A stretch of 64,000 bases of DNA from assembly GCA_002305995.1 (NCBI GenBank), contig DBRN01000012.1, positions 569,910 to 633,909 on the forward strand. The letters are read 5' to 3'. The notes beneath the pieces were generated by a model. It saw nothing but the letters and a program-made list of their open reading frames with translations, made no database searches and was not told the origin of the DNA. The DNA comes from Atopobiaceae bacterium UBA1367. GTDB taxonomy: Bacteria; Actinomycetota; Coriobacteriia; Coriobacteriales; Atopobiaceae. A program made the position numbers and the translations under genes. The stretch's first letter is position 1; every line of letters begins with the position of its first letter. Below are positions 34,205 through 41,975 of the stretch, piece after piece.

Positions 34205-35545
34205 ATGGCCGATGACACCCTGCTCAGGCTCACCGTCGAGCGCATGTCCTACGGGGCCGACGCCATCGCGCGATCCGACGACGGGAAGACGGTCTTCGTC
34301 GCCGGTGGCGTGCCAGGTGACACGGTGATCGCGCGGGTGACCTCTGACGGCAGGACCTTTTCCCGCGCCGAGGTCATCGAGGTGGAGGATCCCTCCCCCA
34401 TGCGCTCGACACCAGCCTGCCCGTACGCCGGCGCATGCGGGGGCTGCCCCTGGGCAGCGCTCTCGAGGGAAGGCCAGCTGGAGGCGAAGCGCTCCAACGT
34501 GGTCGATGCGCTCGTGCGCATAGGGCACCTGGACGTCGAGCGGGCAGAGGGGCTCGTCGAGCCCTGCGAGGCACCGGGCAGGGCGTGGGGATACCGCAAC
34601 AAGGTGGAGCTCGCCTGCGAGCGCCGGGGTGGCAGGGCCCTTGTCGGCATGCACGATCGCACGGGCTCAGGCATCGTCAGGGTCGATGCCTGCGCGCTGC
34701 TTGGTGACGTGCGCCATGCCAAGCTGGTCAAGTCCGTCTCTGGAGCCCTCTCGTACCTCTCCGGCTCCCACGAGCTGGGCATAGACCGCGTGGGCATCCG
34801 CGTCTCGCGCCGCACGCGCGATGTCGAGGTGGCCCTCTGGACGTCACCCGGACCCTTCCCCCGCGCACAGGTCGCCAAGGTGCTTGGCGACGCGACCAGG
34901 GCGTCCTCCGTCGTGCGCGTGCTCTCCAAGGGACCTCGGAAGGCGCGCCGCGTGACCGGCGTGGAGCGCCTCTCGGGCAAGGGTCACTGGGAGGAGCGCC
35001 TGGGAGACGATCTGCTGACCATCTCCGCACCGTCGTTCTTCCAGGTGAACACCGACGGCGCCCAGCGGCTGGTGGAGCTCGTGTGCGAGGGCCTCCGGCT
35101 GTCGAAGGATGACGAGGCGATGGACCTCTACTGCGGGGCCGGCACCTTCACGCTGCCGCTCGCGCGGCGCACCGCCTTCGTCTCTGCCGTCGAGTCGCAG
35201 GGCCCTGCCCTGCGCGACCTGCGCCGCAACCTCAAGCGGGCGCGGCTCCACAACGTGGATGCCGTGGGCGGCGACGCCGGCCGCGAGTTTCCCGACACCG
35301 ACGCCGACGTCATCGTCGTCGATCCGCCGCGTGCCGGCCTGTCGGAGGAGGTCGTCGAGCGGCTCTGCGAGCAGCCTGCGCGCGCCATCGCCTACGTGAG
35401 CTGCGATCCCGCAACCCTGGCGCGCGACATCGCGCGCTTCGAGGCACAGGGCACCTTCGCGGCCGCATACGTCACGCCGGTCGACCTCTTCCCCCAGACC
35501 TTCCATGTGGAGACGGTGACCCTGATGACACGGGTCAGGACATAG
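34205..35545 (+). CDS. rlmD: TrmA/RlmD-family RNA (uracil-5-)-methyltransferase
   Basis: 446 residues. N-terminal TRAM domain (about 5-60), then a [4Fe-4S] cluster region CPYAGACGGCPWAAL. The C-terminal SAM-dependent domain shows MDLYCGAGTFTLPLA (SAM loop), VVDPPRAGLSEE and YVSCDPATLARD with the catalytic Cys, and ends with the family's DLFPQTFHVE. It makes 5-methyluridine in rRNA or tRNA. The family cannot be split safely into RlmC/RlmD/RlmCD/TrmA from sequence by eye, so the symbol is provisional. ATG at 34205 follows GGAG. Confidence 0.88.
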   Translation: MADDTLLRLTVERMSYGADAIARSDDGKTVFVAGGVPGDTVIARVTSDGRTFSRAEVIEVEDPSPMRSTPACPYAGACGGCPWAALSREGQLEAKRSNVVDALVRIGHLDVERAEGLVEPCEAPGRAWGYRNKVELACERRGGRALVGMHDRTGSGIVRVDACALLGDVRHAKLVKSVSGALSYLSGSHELGIDRVGIRVSRRTRDVEVALWTSPGPFPRAQVAKVLGDATRASSVVRVLSKGPRKARRVTGVERLSGKGHWEERLGDDLLTISAPSFFQVNTDGAQRLVELVCEGLRLSKDDEAMDLYCGAGTFTLPLARRTAFVSAVESQGPALRDLRRNLKRARLHNVDAVGGDAGREFPDTDADVIVVDPPRAGLSEEVVERLCEQPARAIAYVSCDPATLARDIARFEAQGTFAAAYVTPVDLFPQTFHVETVTLMTRVRT

Positions 35546-35558
35546 GTCCCCCTCCCAC

Positions 35559-35591
35559 AACTACCCATAACTGATTCGATTATGGGTAGTT
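35559..35591. repeat. 12-bp perfect inverted repeat (copy 1)
   Basis: AACTACCCATAA, 9-bp loop, TTATGGGTAGTT, starting 14 bp after the rlmD stop. It can act as a terminator for rlmD. A degenerate second copy begins 83 bp downstream, which a simple terminator does not explain. Confidence 0.85.
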
Positions 35592-35641
35592 TCGAGAAGT
35601 ACGGATCGCATGGCCTGCGACAAGTGCGCGTGCAATCGCCC

Positions 35642-35674
35642 AACTACCCATAATTGATATGGTTATGAGTAATT
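35642..35674. repeat. 12-bp inverted repeat (copy 2, imperfect)
   Basis: AACTACCCATAA, 9-bp loop, TTATGAGTAATT. The left arm is identical to copy 1, and the right arm differs at two positions. It lies 7 bp past the stop of the P1 peptidase gene, which reads leftward. Confidence 0.85.
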
Positions 35675-35680
35675 TTAGCC

Positions 35681-36634
35681 CTATCCGAGATCACGAGCCG
35701 CCTTGAGACCGTAGACCCCTTGAGCCGTTCGCACGGCGTCCACGATGGCATCCTCGAGAGCGGCGGTTGCCAGCATGCCCACCATGTCCACCTCGGCCTC
35801 GATCGCGCCGGTCGCCATCACGAAGATGCAGTCGCCGTCGTTGGTGGTGTGCGTGGGCCTGATCACATGGGCGTAGGCGTCCGCCGACATCTGGGCCACC
35901 TTGGTGGCCTGCGCCTTGCTCAGCCGGGCGTTGGTGACCACGCACGAGACCGTGGTGTTCGTGCGCAGGGGCATGGTGGCGCCGGCCTCGACCGACACGA
36001 CCTGACTTCCGTCGGCAGAGAGCACCCCTGCGATGGGCGCGCCCGTGACGGGGTCGACGACGTTGCCCACGGCGTTGACCGCGGCGACCGCACCGCAGAC
36101 CATCTTCCCCACCTGCCGTATGCCCTCGCCCAGGCCCGCCTTCATCGCACGCGCCGGTCCGGCGACCTTGCCCACCGTGCAGCCGGTGCCCACCCCCACG
36201 TTGCCGCGCTCGAGGGGGGCATCGACGGCATCGAGCGCCGCGCGGACGGCCCTCACCCCGTAGCTGGCATCGGGACGCACCGACGCCTCGCCGCACGCGA
36301 GGTCGAACACGCAGGCACTCGACACGATAGGCACCTTTGCCACCATGACGTCGAGTCCCACGCCACGACGCTCAAGCTCGTCGGCGGCGCCACTCGCGGC
36401 CGCGAGCCCAAAGGCGCTCCCGCCCGACAGCACGACCGCGTGCAGCACCTGTACCGTCTCCTCCGGACGGAGCAGGTCGGTCTCCCGCGTGGCAGGGGCG
36501 CCTCCTCGCACGTCGACCGCACCGGTCGCGCCAGCCGGACACACGATGACGGTGCATCCCGTCCCTGCCCCCGCGTTCGTGGCGTGGCCGGCACGGATGC
36601 CGGGGATCTGGGTGATGCTCCTAACCTCGTCCAT
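35681..36634 (-). CDS. P1 family peptidase (DmpA/NylC-like, self-cleaving N-terminal nucleophile hydrolase)
   Basis: 317 residues. Family S58/P1: IPGIRAGHATN at the start, VLSGGSAFGLAAASG, GNVGVGTGCTVGK, and the conserved PLRTNTTVSCVVTNA. Relatives are made as one chain and cleave themselves before a Thr or Ser, which becomes the nucleophile. Here that would be Asn226-Thr227. Members act as aminopeptidases or on amide oligomers. The natural substrate is unknown. The start at 36634 has GGGAGG upstream and overlaps the end of maf by 14 bp, so the two are co-transcribed and probably translationally coupled. Confidence 0.9.
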   Translation of the reverse strand: MDEVRSITQIPGIRAGHATNAGAGTGCTVIVCPAGATGAVDVRGGAPATRETDLLRPEETVQVLHAVVLSGGSAFGLAAASGAADELERRGVGLDVMVAKVPIVSSACVFDLACGEASVRPDASYGVRAVRAALDAVDAPLERGNVGVGTGCTVGKVAGPARAMKAGLGEGIRQVGKMVCGAVAAVNAVGNVVDPVTGAPIAGVLSADGSQVVSVEAGATMPLRTNTTVSCVVTNARLSKAQATKVAQMSADAYAHVIRPTHTTNDGDCIFVMATGAIEAEVDMVGMLATAALEDAIVDAVRTAQGVYGLKAARDLG

Positions 36635-37256
36635 GGACGCCTCCCAGCATGGTGGCTATCAGGTCCTCCCCGATCCCTGCGCGCTCCCGCAGATGCTGCA
36701 TCTCGCGGACCACGCGGCAGGTGGGGAGCCCCACCACATTGCCATAGTCGCCCGCGATGCCCCGCACCAGCAGGCGTCCGATGCCCTGGATGGCGTACGA
36801 GCCGGCCTTGCCGACGCACTCCCCCGATGACACGTACGCATCGATCTGGCCGTCCGTCAGGTCATGGAAGGTCACGCTGGTGGTATCCACGAACGACGAT
36901 TCCAGGCACGCCGAGCCCGGAGGCTGGCACAGGAGGCACACGCCCGTGGAGACCTGGTGCGTGCGTCCGGACAGCGCTCGCAGCATGGCGCGCGCGTCCG
37001 CCTCGTCGGCAGGCTTGCCCAGCGCCTCGTCCCCCATCCACACGATGGTGTCCGCCGCGAGGAGGAAGCCATCCTCCCCAACGCCATGGCGCTCGTGCAC
37101 GTGGCGCGCCTTCTCCCGCGCCAGGCGGCGCACCAGGTCTTGGGGGTGCTCGCCGGGGAGCTGCCTCTCGTCGATGTCGGCGGGACAGACCCGCAGCGGG
37201 AGACCCAGCTCGCCCAGGAGCTCGGAGCGGCGTGGCGATGCCGAGGCGAGAATCAT
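36621..37256 (-). CDS. maf: Maf-family nucleotide pyrophosphatase
   Basis: 211 residues. ILASASPRRSELLGELG at the N-terminus is the Maf signature (substrate phosphate binding). LAADTIVWMGDEALGKP and YAIQGIGRLLVRGIAGDYGNVVG (metal/base-binding, here seen around GDYGNVVGLP) complete the fold. Maf enzymes remove non-canonical or excess dTTP/UTP-type nucleotides and have been linked to septum inhibition. Followed, with 14 bp overlap, by a P1 peptidase gene. Confidence 0.93.
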   Translation of the reverse strand: MILASASPRRSELLGELGLPLRVCPADIDERQLPGEHPQDLVRRLAREKARHVHERHGVGEDGFLLAADTIVWMGDEALGKPADEADARAMLRALSGRTHQVSTGVCLLCQPPGSACLESSFVDTTSVTFHDLTDGQIDAYVSSGECVGKAGSYAIQGIGRLLVRGIAGDYGNVVGLPTCRVVREMQHLRERAGIGEDLIATMLGGVHGRG

Positions 37257-37476
37257 GCGACCTCCCTTTCAGGGGGATTGGCATGGGGCGATGGCACACC
37301 CCGTTGCGAAGCCGCATCATCACCCCATGCATGGGCAGTCAGGCGACGAGTATACAGCGCGCGAGGTCGACCACCCTGGCCGTCACACGGCCAAACAGGA
37401 AAAGCGCACGTCCATGTGGGCGCCTCGCCGGCGGTCCTGGCGATCGGTGCGGCATTCGGCTCGCGTGCCGCGGCAC

Positions 37477-38511
37477 CTAGTTGAACTTGACGAGCTTCTG
37501 CGCGACGTGGTAGATGCCGAGCGTGGTCTTCTTCCCCCACTCGCCTGGCAGGTTCGTGGCCAGGCCGACCATGCCCATGCGCGCGCGGCGATACATGCGC
37601 ACGTCATACTCCTTGAGCTCGCTCCAGAGCTCCTCGAGGTTGGACATCGCATCGGGATCCTCGCTCATCTTGGAGAAGATGGAGCACACCGCCATCATGA
37701 GCGTGAAGTAGTCGACCATGTAGCTGCGCAGCTTGGGCTCGTCGACGTCGTCATAGAGGTGGTAGGCGCGCATCATGATGCGCGTGATCCTCAGCTGCTG
37801 GTCGATGCGGCTGATCATGACCGTCTCGTTGACCGACTGGTCGTCACGACCGATGAAGTAGCGGTAGAGGTCCACGTCCAGGTAGTAGATGGTCTTGCAG
37901 CGCGGTAGGGGCACGTAGGCGTAGATGTTGTCCACGTAGAACGTGTGCGCGGGCATGGGCACGCCACCGTCGCGCAGCACGTCCGTGCGATAGCACAGCG
38001 CATGCATGAGCAGGTTCTGCGTCATGTTGAAGTGCCCGATCTTGGACCAGGTGAAGATCTTGCCCCGAGGCAGCACGTAATGGTAGTCGATGACCGTCTG
38101 CTTCCCATCCTCCACGTGCTCGTACACATAGTTGGAGATGACGAGGTCAACACGGGTCTCGAACTCGATGAAGTGGCGCAGCTTGGCCAACAGCAGCGTG
38201 AGCGCCTCAGCGTCGAGCCAGTCGTCGGAGTCGACCACCTTGAAGTAGGCGCCCTCGGCATGCTCGAGCGCCTTGAGCACCGCCATGCCATGGCCACCGT
38301 TGTCCTGGTGCACGGCCTTGACGATGGTCGGGTGCTCCCTCTCCCACTCCTGGGCCTTCTCGAAGGTGTTGTCCTTGGTCGATCCGTCGTCCACGACGAT
38401 GATCTGGACGTCCTGGGCATACCCCGTCCCCTGGAGGATGGAGGAGATGCAGTGGTCCATGTACTCTGCTGAGTTGTAGCAGGGAATGCCAAAGGAGATG
38501 GTCTTCTGCAT
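37477..38511 (-). CDS. GT-A family 2 glycosyltransferase
   Basis: 344 residues. ISFGIPCYNSAEYMDHCISS and IIVVDDGSTKDNTFEKA (nucleotide-sugar binding), then YFKVVDSDDWLDAEAL (metal-binding DxD-type motif), mark GT2. The C-terminal half is helical, with no membrane segment, so it probably acts at the inner membrane face. It follows glf by 64 bp on the same strand, so a galactofuranose- or galactose-containing surface polymer is a plausible product. The donor is not readable. Start ATG at 38511 has only a weak ribosome site. The frame is open upstream into glf. Confidence 0.88.
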   Translation of the reverse strand: MQKTISFGIPCYNSAEYMDHCISSILQGTGYAQDVQIIVVDDGSTKDNTFEKAQEWEREHPTIVKAVHQDNGGHGMAVLKALEHAEGAYFKVVDSDDWLDAEALTLLLAKLRHFIEFETRVDLVISNYVYEHVEDGKQTVIDYHYVLPRGKIFTWSKIGHFNMTQNLLMHALCYRTDVLRDGGVPMPAHTFYVDNIYAYVPLPRCKTIYYLDVDLYRYFIGRDDQSVNETVMISRIDQQLRITRIMMRAYHLYDDVDEPKLRSYMVDYFTLMMAVCSIFSKMSEDPDAMSNLEELWSELKEYDVRMYRRARMGMVGLATNLPGEWGKKTTLGIYHVAQKLVKFN

Positions 38512-38575
38512 GGATGGGAAACCGCCCTTACAATCGTGCGTACAGGTCGCAGCCATCGGCTGTGGTTGACGGCAG

Positions 38576-39778
38576 CTATCGGCTGTGGCTGATGATCTCG
38601 TCGGAGAGGTCGAGCGCCGACGCGACGACGCCGTCCATGTCGTAGTAGCGGTACTCCGCGAGGCGGCCCACGCAGTGGAAGTTGAGGATGCCGTCGACCC
38701 GCTCGCGATAGGAGCGATAGAGGGCCCGGCTCTCCTCCTCGAGGATGGCATAGTAGGGCGTCTGGCCGCTCTCGGGCTCGTAGGCCTTGGAGTACTCGCG
38801 CATGATGGTCGTGACCCCCGGGAGGTCCTGGCCGGTCATGAGCTTGAACTCGGTGATGCGCGTGAAGTCCTCGCTCGTGGTGTAGTTGACCGTTGCCACT
38901 GGCTGGAACCGATCCTGGGGCAACGTCTCGAACTCCATGTCGAGGGTGCGATAGGGCAGCGCGCCGAGGTCGAGGCCGAACAGCTCGTCGAGCTGGCCGG
39001 TGTAGATGACCTCGCCGCCATAGGGACGGTCGCACACGCGCACCATGTAGCCGCGCACCTCGAGGATGTCGCGGACGTCGACACCGAGGTACACGTTGAT
39101 CAGGTCGTGGTCGAGCAAGCGCTCGAACAGGCGCGTGTAGCCCTCGGCGGGCATGCCCTGGTGCGGGGCGGAGGGGAAGTAGCGGTCGTCGTCGCCCACG
39201 TAGACGGGGACGCGCCCGGTGATGGAGGGATCGATCTGGTCGGGGGTCTTGCCCCACTGCTTCATGGTGTAGTGGAGGAAGACGTTCTCGTAAACGTAGT
39301 CGGCCACCTCGGTGAGCTCGGGGTCGTTCCGGTCGCGCAACTCCATGATGGGGACCTTCTTGTCCTTGCCGAAGGCGGCGACGAGCTTCTGGTACAGGCG
39401 CTCGCCCCGCTCCTCGCCGAAGGCCAGCCTGAGGGAGGCATGGTTGAAGGGGACGGGCATGTAGGTGCCATGGACGTTGGCGAGGACCTTGTGCTGGTAG
39501 TCGGTCCACTCGGTGAAGCGGGAGAGGTACTCGTGCACGCGGTCGTTGGTGGTGTGGTAGATGTGCGGGCCGTATTGGTGGACGAGGACGCCCGCGTCAT
39601 CGATGCGATCGTAGGCGTTGCCGGCGATGTGGTCACGACGCTCGATGAGCGCAACCTTGGAACCGCAGGCCTCGGCCAGCCGACGGGCGCAGACCGCCCC
39701 TGCGTAGCCTGCCCCCACGACGATGGCGTCGAAAGACTCGGGGCTGAAGCTGGCGGGCAGACCCTTGGTGATGCTCAT
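38576..39778 (-). CDS. glf: UDP-galactopyranose mutase
   Basis: 400 residues. FAD enzyme that converts UDP-galactopyranose to UDP-galactofuranose. N-terminal VVGAGYAGAVCARRLAE (dinucleotide binding), ERRDHIAGNAYD, QYGPHIYHTTNDRVHEYL, and YENVFLHYTMKQWG are typical. The start at 39778 (MSITKG) with GAAAGGACG upstream is preferred over an earlier in-frame start. Galactofuranose is a building block of actinobacterial surface glycans. The next gene is a glycosyltransferase. A 15-18 bp direct repeat spans its stop codon. Confidence 0.95.
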   Translation of the reverse strand: MSITKGLPASFSPESFDAIVVGAGYAGAVCARRLAEACGSKVALIERRDHIAGNAYDRIDDAGVLVHQYGPHIYHTTNDRVHEYLSRFTEWTDYQHKVLANVHGTYMPVPFNHASLRLAFGEERGERLYQKLVAAFGKDKKVPIMELRDRNDPELTEVADYVYENVFLHYTMKQWGKTPDQIDPSITGRVPVYVGDDDRYFPSAPHQGMPAEGYTRLFERLLDHDLINVYLGVDVRDILEVRGYMVRVCDRPYGGEVIYTGQLDELFGLDLGALPYRTLDMEFETLPQDRFQPVATVNYTTSEDFTRITEFKLMTGQDLPGVTTIMREYSKAYEPESGQTPYYAILEEESRALYRSYRERVDGILNFHCVGRLAEYRYYDMDGVVASALDLSDEIISHSR

Positions 39779-39898
39779 ACGCGTCCTTTCAGATGGCAGC
39801 GCACCGCCTGGGCGCACCACCGTGCCGTCACACAAAAGAATCGAGTCATGCGTCATCCGCACCGCTCGATCTTGCGCACGATTCTAGCATTGGACTTC

Positions 39899-39904
39899 TA
39901 TAAT
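39899..39904 (+). promoter_or_regulatory. -10 element upstream of pta
   Basis: Perfect TATAAT, 75 bp before the pta start. TTGCGC lies 21 bp upstream, longer than ideal. The predicted RNA start is near 39911. Confidence 0.5.
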
Positions 39905-39978
39905 GGCATTGGATGTGCGTCAAATGCCCAACTTACGCATATGTCAGCAGGCGGAGGGACCAAGGAGATGGAGCAGCG

Positions 39979-40953
39979 ATGAGTGACTTTCTGACCCGCA
40001 TGAAGGAGACCGCGAGGGCCGACAAGAAGACGGTCGTCCTTCCCGAGGGCGAGGATCCGCGCATCGTCGAGGCCGCCCGCACGATCGTGGCGGAGGACCT
40101 GGCCAACCTGATCATCCTGGGCGACGCCGCGCAGGTCGACGTCGAGGGGGTCACCGTGATCGACCCCGCGACCTCCGACAGGCGCCAAGCCTATGCCGAC
40201 GCCCTGTACGAGCTGCGCAAGGCCAAGGGGATGACACCCGAGCAGGCCTTCGAGCAGGTCGCGGACGCCACCTACTTTGGGACCATGATGATCAGGCAGG
40301 GCGATGCGGACGGCCTGGTCTCCGGGGCCTGCCACTCCACGGCCAACACCCTGCGCCCCGCCCTACAGATCCTGAAGACCGCCCCGGGCACCAAGCTGGT
40401 GAGCTCCTTCTTCATCATGTGCACCCCGGCCGCCGAGTACGGCGAGGGCGGCACCCTGCTGTTTGCCGACTGCGGGCTGAACATCGCCCCCGACGCCGAC
40501 CAGCTCTCGGAGATCGCCCTCTCGAGCGCCGCGACCTGGAAGTCGTTCATGAGCGACGAGCCGCACGTGGCGATGCTCTCCTACTCCACCATGGGGTCGG
40601 CCGGCGGCGACACCGCCGAGAGGGTCCAGGAGGCCACCCGCCTCGCAAGGGAGAAGGCGCCCGAGCTCTCGCTCGACGGAGACCTCCAGCTTGACGCCGC
40701 CCTCGAGGAGAGCGTGGGCAGGCTCAAGGCCCCCGGCTCCACCGTTGCCGGCAAGGCGAACGTCCTTGTCTTCCCCGACCTCGCGGCGGGCAACATCGGC
40801 TACAAGCTGGTCCAGCGCTTTGCGAGGGCCGAGGCGTACGGCCCGCTGCTCCAAGGCATCGCCAGGCCGGTGAACGACCTCTCACGCGGCTGCTCTGCCG
40901 ACGACATCGTGGGTGTCGTCGCCATCACCGCCGTCCAGGCACAGATGGCCTAG
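39979..40953 (+). CDS. pta: Phosphate acetyltransferase
   Basis: 324 residues, the short (single-domain) Pta. It converts acetyl-CoA and phosphate to acetyl phosphate. Family text: VLPEGEDPRIVEAA, MMIRQGDADGLVSGACHSTANTLRPALQI, here seen around ADGLVSGACHSTANTLRPA, VAMLSYSTMGSAGG, and NVLVFPDLAAGNIGYKLVQR. The start at 39979 has GGAG 6 bp upstream. Acetate kinase, its partner for ATP formation, is encoded 11 kb away (51505-52677). The two genes are usually adjacent in other bacteria. Confidence 0.95.
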   Translation: MSDFLTRMKETARADKKTVVLPEGEDPRIVEAARTIVAEDLANLIILGDAAQVDVEGVTVIDPATSDRRQAYADALYELRKAKGMTPEQAFEQVADATYFGTMMIRQGDADGLVSGACHSTANTLRPALQILKTAPGTKLVSSFFIMCTPAAEYGEGGTLLFADCGLNIAPDADQLSEIALSSAATWKSFMSDEPHVAMLSYSTMGSAGGDTAERVQEATRLAREKAPELSLDGDLQLDAALEESVGRLKAPGSTVAGKANVLVFPDLAAGNIGYKLVQRFARAEAYGPLLQGIARPVNDLSRGCSADDIVGVVAITAVQAQMA

Positions 40954-41003
40954 GGCCCCACGGGCGGGCGCCCAGCAGCGCACCTTTGGCTGCCATCGGC
41001 ACG

Positions 41004-41036
41004 AGACCCCCGGCCACCGGTTGGGGGTCTTCTTGT
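41004..41036 (+). terminator. Intrinsic terminator after pta
   Basis: AGACCCCC and GGGGGTCT form an 8-bp stem around an 11-nt loop, directly followed by TTCTTG. It lies 50 bp past the pta stop and ahead of the slyD-like gene. Confidence 0.75.
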
Positions 41037-41126
41037 GTGCGGAAGGCTCCCGCAGCCAGGTGCCCTGTCGCTTTGGGTAGACTTGTGCGGCATTCGCACG
41101 CGAACCTGATCGACGAAAGGCGACAC

Positions 41127-41711
41127 ATGAGCAACGAGGGCAGGCTGGTGCGCGTCCACTACGTTGGCACCCTTGACGACGGCACCACGTTCGACTCGTC
41201 CCGCGACCGCGACGAGCCCCTTGAGTTCGTCTGCATGGCAGGCATGATGATTCCCGGCTTCGATGCCACGGTGCGCGAGATGGAGGTCGGCCAGACGCGG
41301 CGCGTCCGCCTCGAGCCGGAGCAGGCCTATGGCCCACGGCGCGCGGACATGGTCCGGACGTTCCGGGTCTCCGAGCTGCCGGGCTCCGAGGAGCTCGTCG
41401 GGGGGCAGCGCGTCATGCTTGGCGGCCCGCACGGGCAGCCGATCCCCGCGCTCGTTGCCGAGAAGACGGAGGAGGCCGTCACGCTCGACCTCAACCACGA
41501 GATGGCGGGCAAGGCTCTGACCTTCGAGATCGAGCTGCTTGGGGCCGACGATGCGGAGCGGCACCACTGCTGCGGCAACGGGCACGGGAACTGCTGCGGT
41601 GGCGAGGGCCGCGGGCATCACCATCAAGACGGCGGGTGCCACCATGGCGAGGGTCATGGCGACGAGTGCTGCGGCAACCACGGCGAGGGCTGCTGCCACG
41701 GGGACGAGTGA
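41127..41711 (+). CDS. slyD: SlyD-like FKBP peptidyl-prolyl isomerase with His/Cys-rich tail
   Basis: 194 residues. FKBP core: VRVHYVGTLDDGTTFDSSRD, with MMIPGFDATVREMEVGQTRRV around the active site. An insert-in-flap domain follows (about 75-125: EQAYGPRRADMVRTF through LDLNHEMAGKALTF), as in SlyD. The last 45 residues contain about 11 His and 8 Cys, including HHHQ and repeated CCGN, and should bind Ni, Zn or Cu ions. E. coli SlyD delivers nickel to [NiFe] hydrogenase. The neighbouring hydrogenase here is [FeFe], which needs no nickel. ATG at 41127 after GAAAGG. Confidence 0.9.
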   Translation: MSNEGRLVRVHYVGTLDDGTTFDSSRDRDEPLEFVCMAGMMIPGFDATVREMEVGQTRRVRLEPEQAYGPRRADMVRTFRVSELPGSEELVGGQRVMLGGPHGQPIPALVAEKTEEAVTLDLNHEMAGKALTFEIELLGADDAERHHCCGNGHGNCCGGEGRGHHHQDGGCHHGEGHGDECCGNHGEGCCHGDE

Positions 41712-41893
41712 CGGTCCGTACCGTCGGGCCATGCCCTGCATGAGGGCCGGCTGCCAGGCGTTTGCGCCACTCGGCAACCGGCCCTCATGCCTCCCTGCCG
41801 CACGGGACGGGTCGGGGGCGGACGGAGGGGCTTCCCACCGATCAGTGAGGCCCAGGGCTCCATCCTGGAGAGCATGGCGACCCGTAGAGGAGA

Positions 41894-41929
41894 GAGCCCC
41901 TCCCTCGCACGCGTGCGAGGGAGGGGCTC
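41894..41929. terminator. 36-bp perfect palindrome between slyD and hydA
   Basis: GAGCCCCTCCCTCGCACG followed at once by its exact complement, centre CACGCGTG. It lies between convergent genes and could stop transcription from both sides, though neither side has a real T-tract. Confidence 0.65.
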
Positions 41930-41975
41930 GTCCTGATCGAGGTGCGGATGCCCGCCGAGCTGCCTCCTCGGCCTC

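Noticed and set aside
33881..34654. 257-codon minus-strand frame through the tandem repeat and the start of the methyltransferase gene
   Set aside because: Most of it is antisense to the TRAM-domain methyltransferase, and the rest is repeat. No start site support.
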